A stretch of 12,587 bases of DNA from an uncultured Caryophanales bacterium. GTDB lineage: Bacteria; Bacillota_I; Bacilli_A; RFN20; CAG-826. The position numbers and the translations under genes were made by a program. The notes below the pieces were generated by a model. It ran no database searches. It was not told where the DNA came from and saw nothing but the letters and a program-made list of their open reading frames with translations. Below are positions 5,765-12,587 of the stretch, piece after piece (the first letter of the stretch is position 1; each line of letters starts with the position of its first letter). The stretch spans positions 1-12,587 of the forward strand of contig CAMOQM010000015.1 in the NCBI GenBank assembly GCA_946622925.1, written 5' to 3'.

Positions 5765-6834
5765 TCTTTTAGATAATACAAACAAGCGGCTTCCACTACT
5801 TGTCTATCATCGTCATGACTTAATACCATGATGGCGTCTTCAGGCTTTAGCCAATACGCATCCTGAACTTCCTCAGGTTGGATTTTAAGTTCCCTAGAGC
5901 TAGTCTCGGCAATGAACCACCTAACCTCTTTGAAACGGCCAGGACGAGGCGAATATGAGGTGGTAACCCTAAACCCAGGAACGATCGAAGCTAGTAACCC
6001 GGTCTCTTCTTTGATTTCCCGTTTGGCGGTATCTTCATCGCTAAGATCGCGGGGCTCTTTATGACCCTTTGGAATCGAATAATGACCGGCCTTCATGTGC
6101 TCGACTAAAATCCGTCCGTCATTAAAGACAACGGCCCCACAAGATAGTTCTTGTTTGCCAAGCATATTGCTTAGCCCGACCATCTCATCTTCGGTTATTC
6201 CAATTAGATCAAAATAGTTCTCAAACGATGTATAACGCTGCAAAAACCGGTTAAAAAAGTCAGAAATGAAACCTTCTTCCTTAACCCATAAGATGCTAGG
6301 AAGGTTATTCTTTTTGGCTTCTATTGCCATCTTTTTAAGTAAATCTATGGACAAACAATAGTCGTGGTTTACCTCTTCCATGGAGACGCCATTTAATAGC
6401 AATAAGACCGCCGTGAAAACCCCGGTTCTATCCTTGCCGGCATTGCAATGCATTAATAAAGGCTTAGGGCTTCTAAGGATGGCTTTGAAGATCTTCCTGG
6501 CGGATTCAGGGTCCTCTAGCATTTCGAAATAGGTTTCGATTTGTTCATCGTAATCTTTGGGGATGCGGCCGTTGCCATTGACGTTAAGCTCGATAACATT
6601 AATGCCAGGCTTTCCTTTAAACGGATTAGGTAGGCTTTCTTTGGTTTTAGGCTCTCTTAAGTCGATGACGCTTTTGATGCCAAGGGAAACAATCTTATCG
6701 ATCTCGTCTTTGTTCGCGTACACTGGAGTGGCCGACCTAAAGACGATACCTGGCTCGGTAAGGCCATAGGAGGCTTTATATCCGCCTAGGTCGCGGAAGT
6801 TTTCGATGTTTTCAAATTCGTAGATATTGGGCAT
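5761..6834 (-). CDS. Fusion of tyrosine-phosphatase-like domain and Nudix hydrolase
   Basis: A 357-aa two-domain protein. Residues about 8-215 form a PF13350-type tyrosine phosphatase, with NFRDLGGY (12-19), the IDLRE segment (57-61) and the catalytic loop HCNAGKDRTG, where C130 and R136 are the P-loop residues. Residues about 230-357 form a Nudix domain resembling the MutT/Ap4A-hydrolase group, with SIPKGHKEP then REIKEETGL (272-280). The Nudix box is irregular: from G257 to R272 there are 14 residues instead of the usual 13, and Asp263 stands where the first Glu is expected; the REUxEExGU half is intact. One chain may thus remove a phosphate from a protein or small molecule and also cleave a nucleoside-diphosphate derivative. 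The gene has its own extended -10 at a leaderless position. Confidence 0.88.
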   Translation of the reverse strand: MPNIYEFENIENFRDLGGYKASYGLTEPGIVFRSATPVYANKDEIDKIVSLGIKSVIDLREPKTKESLPNPFKGKPGINVIELNVNGNGRIPKDYDEQIETYFEMLEDPESARKIFKAILRSPKPLLMHCNAGKDRTGVFTAVLLLLNGVSMEEVNHDYCLSIDLLKKMAIEAKKNNLPSILWVKEEGFISDFFNRFLQRYTSFENYFDLIGITEDEMVGLSNMLGKQELSCGAVVFNDGRILVEHMKAGHYSIPKGHKEPRDLSDEDTAKREIKEETGLLASIVPGFRVTTSYSPRPGRFKEVRWFIAETSSRELKIQPEEVQDAYWLKPEDAIMVLSHDDDRQVVEAACLYYLKD

Positions 6835-6840
6835 GGGTAG

Positions 6841-6849
6841 ATTCTAACA
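6841..6849 (-). promoter_or_regulatory. Extended -10 abutting the phosphatase-Nudix start (leaderless)
   Basis: TGTTAGAAT on the minus strand with the hexamer at -12 to -7 from the ATG at 6834 and no Shine-Dalgarno site. It lies within the 31-bp gap after the ATPase stop, so the phosphatase-Nudix gene can be transcribed independently of the upstream ATPase gene. Confidence 0.65.
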
Positions 6850-6865
6850 GGATTATGAAGTGGAC

Positions 6866-9409
6866 TCACTCTTTATCGAACTTATGGCCGTGCCTTTCGA
6901 TAAAACGAACCTCTAAAGCCCCGACGGCGGCTTCAAAGCCGATAAGGGCGGGATAGACCAAGGCCAAGTAGGAGAAAAGGATTATCAAAGCCGACATCTG
7001 GCTACCTAAATCGCTATAGATTGGGCTATTCCATGGCTGGAAGAACTCATGAACAAAACCGCCGGAAGTGAAGTCGCTAATCGAGGTCGGCTGGCCTCCT
7101 AAATATGATTTAGGCAAGGCTAGGGCCAAGAATACGGCGCTTAATATGACTAAACCAAAGACAACCGCCCGATACTTGGTAAAAGGACGGGAATTCCTAA
7201 TGATTATGGCAAAGCCCGCTATCGTGGTCAGGATAGAAATAAGCGAGGTCGTGTTGTCGTTGCTAATGAAATGGATGGCATTGAAGACGCAGGGCAACAA
7301 CGTGGCACAGGCCAAAGCTATGCCGCCGGCTATCGCCTTGGGATAAACGTTTCGTCTAAAGGTTCCCGTAATCGGTTTTCTAGTCGGTTCTAGCGATAGC
7401 AAGAACCCACCAATCGCGATAACCGCGGTTTGCATCATATAAATGTTTTCGATGGTGAAGACCATATGGCCACGCGGGAAAGGAATCAGCAAGAACGACA
7501 TCATAACCATGAAACAGGTCTTGGATAAGAACAATATGGCTGAGCGTTGGGAATTATTAACGACCTTACGGCCTTGGCCCACCACTTCTTTTAAATGGGA
7601 GAAATCGTTATCCAGCAAGACCACGTCCGCGCAGCTTTTGGCGGCGTCGGTAGCCTTCTCAAAGGTAATAGAGCTGTTGGCTTTCCGTAAGGCCAAAATA
7701 TCATTAACCCCATCCCCAGTCATGGCGACTTTATGGCCTTGTTTTTGCAACGCCTCGACAAGGGCTTCTTTTTGCTCGGGGGAAACCCGCCCAAAGATCG
7801 TATAGCTAGTTAGGTTTTCTATTTCGGAAACATCTATTCCATCCAAGGAAATGGAATTCTCGGCACCCCTCACCCCGCAGATGGAAGCAATCTTGGCTAC
7901 GGTTTCGACGTTATCCCCGGAAATAATTTTGACGTCGACCCCATTTTCGTTAAAGAAAGCGATGGTTTCCGGCGCCGATTTCCTAATGCCGTCCTTTAAA
8001 ACAATTAAGGACCGGGGAGTCTTATTTAAGGTCAAAAGTAAGACACGCATCCCAAGTTTGGCATAATGTTTGGCTTGTTCAAGAACCGCCTCGTCCTTGC
8101 AAAGATATTCCGGGGCGCCAAGCAATAATTCGTCGCCACTATCTAATATGGCACCTGAATATTTCTTCACGCTGCTAAAGGGAATGTCTTCTTTGACGAC
8201 ATGCTTAACCTCGTTACCGAAATAGACTAGGAGGGCTTGTCCGGTTTGGTTAATCGATTTCATGGACGATACCATCGTAGACATATAGGCGGCGTTTTCT
8301 TCCTGGCTACCATTGATATCGATGGTCTTTTCCACCGACATCGTGCCATCGGTAAGAGTTCCGGTTTTATCAAGGCAAATGGTGTCGACCCGGGAAAGGT
8401 TCTCTAAAGAATAAAGTTCTTGGACTAAGGTATTTTGCCTAGCCAAGATGATGACCGAAGCCGCTAAGGTGATAGAGGTAACTAAAACTAGGCCCGTGGG
8501 CAAAACGCCAATAGCAAAAGCCGCAGCCGTAACGGTCATCTTCGCCCAGCTCTCTGGCGAATCTAAACTCATCAACGGGTCGAATACTTTGGGATCTTGG
8601 CCATGGATTAAGACTTTGATGATCATCGTGGACATGACTAGGACCAGCATAACTAGCAAAGCAATGGCCATAACGTTAATGATCCGATGGATGGAAATCA
8701 TCAACTGGGATTTGGTCTTGGTGATGCTTTTGACCTTTTTGCTAAGTTTGTTCGCGTAGGTGTTCTCGCCAACCGAGGTCGCTAAACCAAGGAAAGACCC
8801 CGAAGTCAGATAAGACCCGGAATAGGCAATGTTATGGCCGTCGTGTCTGGATTTATGGACCGGTTCGGATTCACCCGTAAGCATGGATTCGTCGACCTCA
8901 CCATGCCCATCGACGATAAGAAGGTCAACCGGAACTTGTTCCCCTAACTCAAGTTCAATTAAATCGCCATAAACGACCTGGGAGGAAGGAATCCTAATCT
9001 TCTTTCCATCGCGGATAACGGTGGATTTGGCTTCGGTTACTAGCCTTAATTTATCAAGTATCTTCTTAGACCTTATTTCCTGGATTATGGAAATGATGAT
9101 ATTTATGGTAACGGGGCCAAGAAATAAGTATTTTGAAAACCCGAAATAGGCGCTGATGATATCGTCACGTCCATTGGCTTTTAGGATTAAAGAAATAATA
9201 AGGAAAAGCAAGGCGATTCCATATAGGACGAAGTTAAAGAATTGGAGAAGGTTAGACTTAAATATCTCGCCATAGGTTTTGCCGGTTTTGGCATTGAAGG
9301 AATTATCAAAACCCGCCTTTGAACGGGCGGCGGCTTCTTCGCTAGACAACCCCTTTTCCGGGTCGGCTAAAGGTAGATGGCCAAGGTCCCTTTCCTTTTC
9401 TGGCTTCAT
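6866..9409 (-). CDS. Exp7/CtpE-like cation-transporting P-type ATPase
   Basis: An 847-aa membrane pump, probably for calcium or another cation. Motifs: TGES (178-181), the phosphorylated Asp347 in CLDKTGTLTDG, GRVSPEQK (540-547) and TGDGVND (564-570). Helix pairs lie near 55-77 and 93-112 (M1-M2) and 243-264 and 293-322 (M3-M4), with six more hydrophobic segments between about 620 and 835, giving the usual ten helices. It lacks HP and CPC motifs, so it is not a heavy-metal pump. In M4 the ion-site motif is PTGL (304-307) where classical calcium and sodium pumps have PEGL. The overall pattern resembles pneumococcal Exp7/CaxP and mycobacterial CtpE, both linked to calcium. The ATG is the first in frame after an upstream TAG; its leader would be only about three bases. 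A perfect palindrome overlaps the -35 region. Confidence 0.88.
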   Translation of the reverse strand: MKPEKERDLGHLPLADPEKGLSSEEAAARSKAGFDNSFNAKTGKTYGEIFKSNLLQFFNFVLYGIALLFLIISLILKANGRDDIISAYFGFSKYLFLGPVTINIIISIIQEIRSKKILDKLRLVTEAKSTVIRDGKKIRIPSSQVVYGDLIELELGEQVPVDLLIVDGHGEVDESMLTGESEPVHKSRHDGHNIAYSGSYLTSGSFLGLATSVGENTYANKLSKKVKSITKTKSQLMISIHRIINVMAIALLVMLVLVMSTMIIKVLIHGQDPKVFDPLMSLDSPESWAKMTVTAAAFAIGVLPTGLVLVTSITLAASVIILARQNTLVQELYSLENLSRVDTICLDKTGTLTDGTMSVEKTIDINGSQEENAAYMSTMVSSMKSINQTGQALLVYFGNEVKHVVKEDIPFSSVKKYSGAILDSGDELLLGAPEYLCKDEAVLEQAKHYAKLGMRVLLLTLNKTPRSLIVLKDGIRKSAPETIAFFNENGVDVKIISGDNVETVAKIASICGVRGAENSISLDGIDVSEIENLTSYTIFGRVSPEQKEALVEALQKQGHKVAMTGDGVNDILALRKANSSITFEKATDAAKSCADVVLLDNDFSHLKEVVGQGRKVVNNSQRSAILFLSKTCFMVMMSFLLIPFPRGHMVFTIENIYMMQTAVIAIGGFLLSLEPTRKPITGTFRRNVYPKAIAGGIALACATLLPCVFNAIHFISNDNTTSLISILTTIAGFAIIIRNSRPFTKYRAVVFGLVILSAVFLALALPKSYLGGQPTSISDFTSGGFVHEFFQPWNSPIYSDLGSQMSALIILFSYLALVYPALIGFEAAVGALEVRFIERHGHKFDKE

Positions 9410-9418
9410 AACAGGATA

Positions 9419-9424
9419 ATTCTA
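9419..9424 (-). promoter_or_regulatory. -10 element of the Exp7-like ATPase gene
   Basis: TAGAAT on the minus strand, nine bases before the ATG at 9409, predicting a leader of about three bases. No Shine-Dalgarno site is present. The -35 position (about 9441-9447) falls inside the palindrome at 9439-9457. Confidence 0.5.
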
Positions 9425-9438
9425 GATGAAAGCTGGGT

Positions 9439-9457
9439 ATTTTTCATTATGAAAAAT
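9439..9457. promoter_or_regulatory. Perfect palindrome over the ATPase -35, candidate operator
   Basis: ATTTTTCAT-T-ATGAAAAAT, a 9-base perfect inverted repeat around one central base, flanked by GGGT on the left and CCC on the right. It covers the expected -35 of the ATPase promoter. As a terminator it would lack a U-run after the stem, so a repressor or activator binding site is more likely. The rest of the 9410-9627 spacer shows nothing else I can name. Confidence 0.55.
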
Positions 9458-9627
9458 CCCGATTTTAGGTCATTGTTACGAAAATGCGCCAATCAATTTT
9501 TCTTGTAAATAGGAATCACCTAGTGGGTAATAATTCCCGCTCCCTGGCATTGACTTATTTGACGATGGCAATGTCGCGTCTATGAGGGTTGAGGCAAAGC
9601 AACAGGTTAGAACCCAAAATAATGAAC

Positions 9628-11514
9628 TCAATCTAGCAAGGAGAGGAAGACCTCTTCCGGGCGAGGTGGGCTATATAGATAACCCTGGATATAATCCGCG
9701 CCCATCTTATCTAACAACGAGGCAATGTCTTGGCTTTCCACCCCTTCGAATAAGATCTTCATGCCTTTGCCATGGAAAAGTTTTATTAGGCCTAAGATAA
9801 ACTCATTACGGCCGTCTTTATCTATCATCCTGGTAATTGAGATATCAAACTTAAGGATATGGATATCCAATTGGGCTAACCGCGATAAATTGGAGAAGCC
9901 GGTTCCAAAGTCATCGATGGCAATTCGATAACCGGCCTCCACCAGGGCGGAAATGTTGCCTTGAATGGAAGGATCGTCGGGCATGGCCGCGGACTCGGTG
10001 ATCTCTAAGATTATCTCCTTGGCTTCAACCCCAAAAGATTTGGCCATGGCAATCAAAGAAGAGGCAAAGCCAGGGTCGATGAGTTGTAAAGGCGAAACGT
10101 TTAATTCTAGATAATCCAATTTGCCCCTAAGCTTAGAAACGAAGAAACCAAAGGACTTCTCCAATACGATATTGCCGATATCGATGATCTTCCCGCAGTT
10201 TTCGGCATAGGGGATGATTAAGGAAGGCAAGATCGTGCCAAATATCGGATCTTCTAAACGTAATAAGGCTTCCGCGGAGTTGTACCGCCCTTCCTTAATG
10301 GAATAGATCGGCTGGTAATATAAGGAGAAGGCCTTATTATGGATGGCCTTTTCTAAGATGTGATCGAGCTCGAATAAGACGTTGCCTTGTTCTTGGCGGT
10401 AGGCCTCAAGTTTTAAGACGCTGCCTTCGGTTAAATCGAAGAAGGAAGTCGAGAAGGAGACCATCGACTCGGTACTCCGGCAATCTTTGGGGCAATGGGC
10501 ATAGCAAGAAACGGTGATAAAATGGAAAGGCATGTCCTCATGCAAAACCAAATCGAACTTTTCTTGGCTGACCTTAGCAAAGCAGGCTTCGCCTAACTCG
10601 ATCTTAGGGAAAATGGCGGCAAAGACCGAATCCCCAAGGTAATAAAGCAAAGCCGCCCGATCGGCCTTCCTGATCCTTTCCTCGATCCCCCTTGCGAACT
10701 TCCGGGTATATTCGATCGCGGCTTTATGTCCATAGAGGTTATATAAAGCCGAGGTGTTCCGGATTTGGATAAGCATTACCCCAAACTCGTTGCCTAAATC
10801 AAATCTTTGGCTGATTTCGTTGGTGAAAGATTGGAATGAACGGCACCCGGTTTTATAGTCGATGAAGTTCTCGGGCGATTCTATATACATGGATAAGGTC
10901 AATAAGGTCGTCGCGGTGATAAGCATCTCCACCAGCATATTGACCACGAAGAATTGGACGATGGAGGCGCTTATTTGCAAAACATAGGCCACCGCCACGG
11001 CAAAGACTTGGCTCTTTAGGTGGGATTTACGGCTTAACAAGATGATGACCAAAGCCGCCGTGACATAGCCATATCCCACCGCATAGGCGATCCAGGCAAA
11101 AGGCCCACGCACATAAGTCGGGCCCGGCAGATAATCGAAGATCATCTTGTTAAAGGGATTGATGAACAAGGTGATTATCAAAATCAAATAAGGCGCCAAG
11201 GTAATAAACAGAGGCCATTTCCGTTTGGTTATCTTATGGAAGACCTTGCCTAAATTGGCCCCATAGAAGAATAACAACATGGCAATCGCGCAACGGAAGG
11301 CAAAGAAGAAAGTATTGAGCCAGAATAGCAAAGTGGTATCTAACCAGGTCAAAGACGCCACCACGTCCAAAACGTTGGCGATTAAAGCCACGATTAAGAT
11401 GGCTAGGAATATCTTATTGCCGGTTCCGACAAATTGCCGTTTAAGGAAAATGGAAGCAATCAAAAAGGCGAAGATAAGGAAGGCCGCGTAGTCGAAATAG
11501 AGAACGAAGTCCAT
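9628..11514 (-). CDS. Membrane-bound c-di-GMP phosphodiesterase (degenerate GGDEF + EAL)
   Basis: A 628-aa membrane signalling protein. Residues 1-210 hold about seven hydrophobic segments, a likely sensory region. Residues about 215-380 form a GGDEF-like domain whose signature is degenerate (LGDSV at 293-297), so it should not make c-di-GMP. Residues about 382-628 form an EAL domain with all key residues: E415 (EALLR), N472 (NVS), E504 and E507 (LEITES), D534-D535 (DDFGTG), K555 (LKFD), E590 (EGVE) and Q610 (QGY). It should therefore hydrolyse c-di-GMP to pGpG. The Phe-for-Ala change before EGVE and Phe-for-Ile in LKxD are mild. The start has AAAAGG six bases upstream and a TAGAAT -10 further up. 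No diguanylate cyclase is in the window. Confidence 0.9.
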   Translation of the reverse strand: MDFVLYFDYAAFLIFAFLIASIFLKRQFVGTGNKIFLAILIVALIANVLDVVASLTWLDTTLLFWLNTFFFAFRCAIAMLLFFYGANLGKVFHKITKRKWPLFITLAPYLILIITLFINPFNKMIFDYLPGPTYVRGPFAWIAYAVGYGYVTAALVIILLSRKSHLKSQVFAVAVAYVLQISASIVQFFVVNMLVEMLITATTLLTLSMYIESPENFIDYKTGCRSFQSFTNEISQRFDLGNEFGVMLIQIRNTSALYNLYGHKAAIEYTRKFARGIEERIRKADRAALLYYLGDSVFAAIFPKIELGEACFAKVSQEKFDLVLHEDMPFHFITVSCYAHCPKDCRSTESMVSFSTSFFDLTEGSVLKLEAYRQEQGNVLFELDHILEKAIHNKAFSLYYQPIYSIKEGRYNSAEALLRLEDPIFGTILPSLIIPYAENCGKIIDIGNIVLEKSFGFFVSKLRGKLDYLELNVSPLQLIDPGFASSLIAMAKSFGVEAKEIILEITESAAMPDDPSIQGNISALVEAGYRIAIDDFGTGFSNLSRLAQLDIHILKFDISITRMIDKDGRNEFILGLIKLFHGKGMKILFEGVESQDIASLLDKMGADYIQGYLYSPPRPEEVFLSLLD

Positions 11515-11540
11515 AAAATACCTTTTATTTCCTTGCCTTC

Positions 11541-11546
11541 ATTCTA
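11541..11546 (-). promoter_or_regulatory. -10 element of the EAL-protein gene
   Basis: TAGAAT on the minus strand, 26 bases before the ATG at 11514, giving a leader of about 20 bases with AAAAGG (11526-11521) as a weak Shine-Dalgarno site. No clear -35 is present. The spacer from 11547 to 11666 holds nothing else I can identify. Confidence 0.45.
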
Positions 11547-11666
11547 CAGGGTCTAGGATAAAAAGCCACTAATAAAGGGTTTTCCTGTGCTTATTTGGCG
11601 CTTTGGTTAGTTATATATCTAATTAGGACGGCCATTAAGGGCGCAACCCGGCTCGTTCATACGCAA

Positions 11667-12320
11667 TTATGCAATGTAGCTAATCTCCTTGGCACAGTCT
11701 CTAGCAATAGAGTCCATCGTTGCCTTCACTGTGTTTTCCCACTTGGGAGTTCCCGTTAAACTATATCGTTGAACTGTCACAGATTTTCCGATTTCGTATT
11801 GTATATAAGCGGTAACGTTTGTGGTCTCATCAACGGTTTGATTGGTCTGCCAATTGGAGGAATAATAATGCCTGCTGCAGGTATAAAAGCCACTGCGTAA
11901 GTTCCAGTTGAAGGTATATTCAATTGACACGCTGCTAGAAGGCGAAACACGATTGCTTTGGCTACCGCTTCCTGAAATATTTAGGCGGTTATCTAGTCGA
12001 GAATCGATTTGTATCGTTTGTTCGGCAATTGTGCTTGCAACCAAAAAACTGCCTCCTCTTTTCCCAATATACTCGATAACCCTTTCCTCGGCCGTTTTTG
12101 TGGAGATTGATGTCTTAGATGAGGGCTGACTTGAATGGGGCAGCAAAGAAGAAGTACTGCCTTTAGTGGAGGAAGAGGCGCTAACTTTAGCATTCGATAA
12201 AACGGTTGTTTCAAGCGAGGTCAAAGACGCTTGGCCCGAAGATGCTGTCGTCGGCTCGGCCGAACAGCCTGCCAAGAAAACGATCGGCATAATCAGTGCT
12301 GTTGTTTTCTTATTAATCAT
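11667..12320 (-). CDS. Ser/Thr-rich lipoprotein of unknown function
   Basis: A 217-aa secreted lipoprotein. The N-terminus (MINKKTTALIMPIVFLAGC) is a short lipoprotein signal peptide with lipobox LAGC; Cys19 would be lipidated and anchored to the outer face of the membrane. Residues 20-75 are a Ser/Thr-rich linker, a common spacer across the wall. The remaining 140 residues form a small, probably beta-rich domain with aromatics (YTFNWNLRSGFYTC), including two further cysteines (148 and 209). I do not recognise the domain. A TTG at 12341 could add seven residues, but the ATG at 12320 gives the better signal peptide. There is no Shine-Dalgarno site or promoter directly upstream, which suggests co-transcription with the partial gene on its 5' side. 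Confidence 0.8.
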   Translation of the reverse strand: MINKKTTALIMPIVFLAGCSAEPTTASSGQASLTSLETTVLSNAKVSASSSTKGSTSSLLPHSSQPSSKTSISTKTAEERVIEYIGKRGGSFLVASTIAEQTIQIDSRLDNRLNISGSGSQSNRVSPSSSVSIEYTFNWNLRSGFYTCSRHYYSSNWQTNQTVDETTNVTAYIQYEIGKSVTVQRYSLTGTPKWENTVKATMDSIARDCAKEISYIA

Positions 12321-12339
12321 GTTTTTTGGTTTATTGGTC

Positions 12340-12360
12340 AAAGATTCAAATCAAATCTTT
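12340..12360. repeat. 7-bp inverted repeat between two minus-strand genes
   Basis: AAAGATT-N7-AATCTTT, a perfect inverted repeat overlapping the stop codon of the partial upstream gene and 19 bases from the lipoprotein ATG. It is AT-rich with no U-run, so it is not a good terminator. It could be an operator, a processing hairpin or chance. Confidence 0.35.
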
Positions 12361-12587
12361 ACCACAGGTTTGATGCAACCCCCATGCTTGGTGCAGATTT
12401 TATAAAATTATTTATCGCTCGTCCAAGGCAATCGGAGCAGATAGAAGCATCGTCTGCCTTTGTCGACGGGAGATCAGTCATAAGGCTTCTATAACTGGTA
12501 ACGGTGAACGATGGATAAAAACCGAAACTCACAGTGAAACCAAAACCATTCATCTTAGATGTGGTGGTTTTGTAGGTTGTCGCCCCA
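12359..12587 (-). CDS. 3' end of an unrecognised gene, cut by window edge
   Basis: The frame is open to the right edge and gives 75 residues ending ...GVASNLW. An internal ATG at 12553 has no Shine-Dalgarno site or -10, so this is better read as the tail of a longer protein than as a 64-aa gene. The visible part alternates aromatic and small polar residues (GFGFTVSFGFYPSF), suggesting beta structure, then has a C-x-x-C pair and a short helix-like end. It lies 38 bases upstream of the lipoprotein gene on the same strand, and that gene has no promoter of its own. Function is unknown. Confidence 0.42.
   Translation of the reverse strand, partial: GATTYKTTTSKMNGFGFTVSFGFYPSFTVTSYRSLMTDLPSTKADDASICSDCLGRAINNFIKSAPSMGVASNLW

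Noticed and set aside
9458..9627. Possible structured RNA or tRNA in the spacer
   Set aside because: I found short complementary stretches but no cloverleaf, T-loop or recognisable riboswitch core.
11607..11622. Near-palindrome TTAGTTATATATCTAA
   Set aside because: One mismatch, very AT-rich and about 60 bp from the nearest -10; not enough to call an operator.
12359..12553. Stand-alone 64-aa gene starting at 12553
   Set aside because: The frame continues open to the window edge and the ATG has no ribosome binding site or -10; more likely the tail of a longer gene.

Overview
The window looks like chromosomal DNA of a low-to-moderate GC Gram-positive bacterium. I would guess an uncultured member of the Bacilli (RF39/RFN20/Erysipelotrichia-like), at low confidence. 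The grounds are a lipoprotein with a Ser/Thr-rich linker, a GtrA-like membrane protein, an Exp7-like P-type ATPase, a clean SmtB/CzrA-type metal operon, and TGA used as a normal stop. I see no rRNA, tRNA, CRISPR array, transposase or phage gene.

Left part (1-2679), all on the minus strand. A Zn/Cd-type P1B ATPase is cut by the left edge. Upstream of it is its ArsR/SmtB repressor, which carries a complete alpha5 zinc site. The repressor's promoter has one operator filling the spacer between -35 and -10 and a second just downstream. Next comes a YfcE-like phosphoesterase whose gene ends two bases before the arsR -35 box.

Middle (2680-6834). A plus-strand pair holds an unrecognised 197-aa protein and a small P-loop polynucleotide-kinase-like protein. 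It converges on a minus-strand pair, a GtrA-like membrane protein and a DUF2188 protein, which are separated by a GC-rich terminator hairpin. A plus-strand RimK-like ATP-grasp ligase then converges on a minus-strand fusion of a tyrosine-phosphatase domain and a Nudix domain. Both convergent pairs share four bases at their stop codons.

Right part (6866-12587), all on the minus strand. There is an 847-aa Exp7/CtpE-like P-type ATPase with a perfect palindrome over its -35 region. A membrane-anchored cyclic-di-GMP phosphodiesterase follows, with a degenerate GGDEF and an intact EAL domain. Then come a Ser/Thr-rich lipoprotein and the 3' end of another unrecognised gene cut by the right edge.

The most striking signal is in the promoters. 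Four genes (2679-, 2875+, 4889+, 6834-) have a -10 hexamer exactly at -12 to -7 relative to the ATG and no Shine-Dalgarno sequence. Three of the four are extended -10 elements of the form TGTTANNAT or TGTTATTAT. This is the geometry expected for leaderless mRNAs. Other genes in the same window (arsR, the DUF2188 gene) have ordinary leaders with strong Shine-Dalgarno sites.
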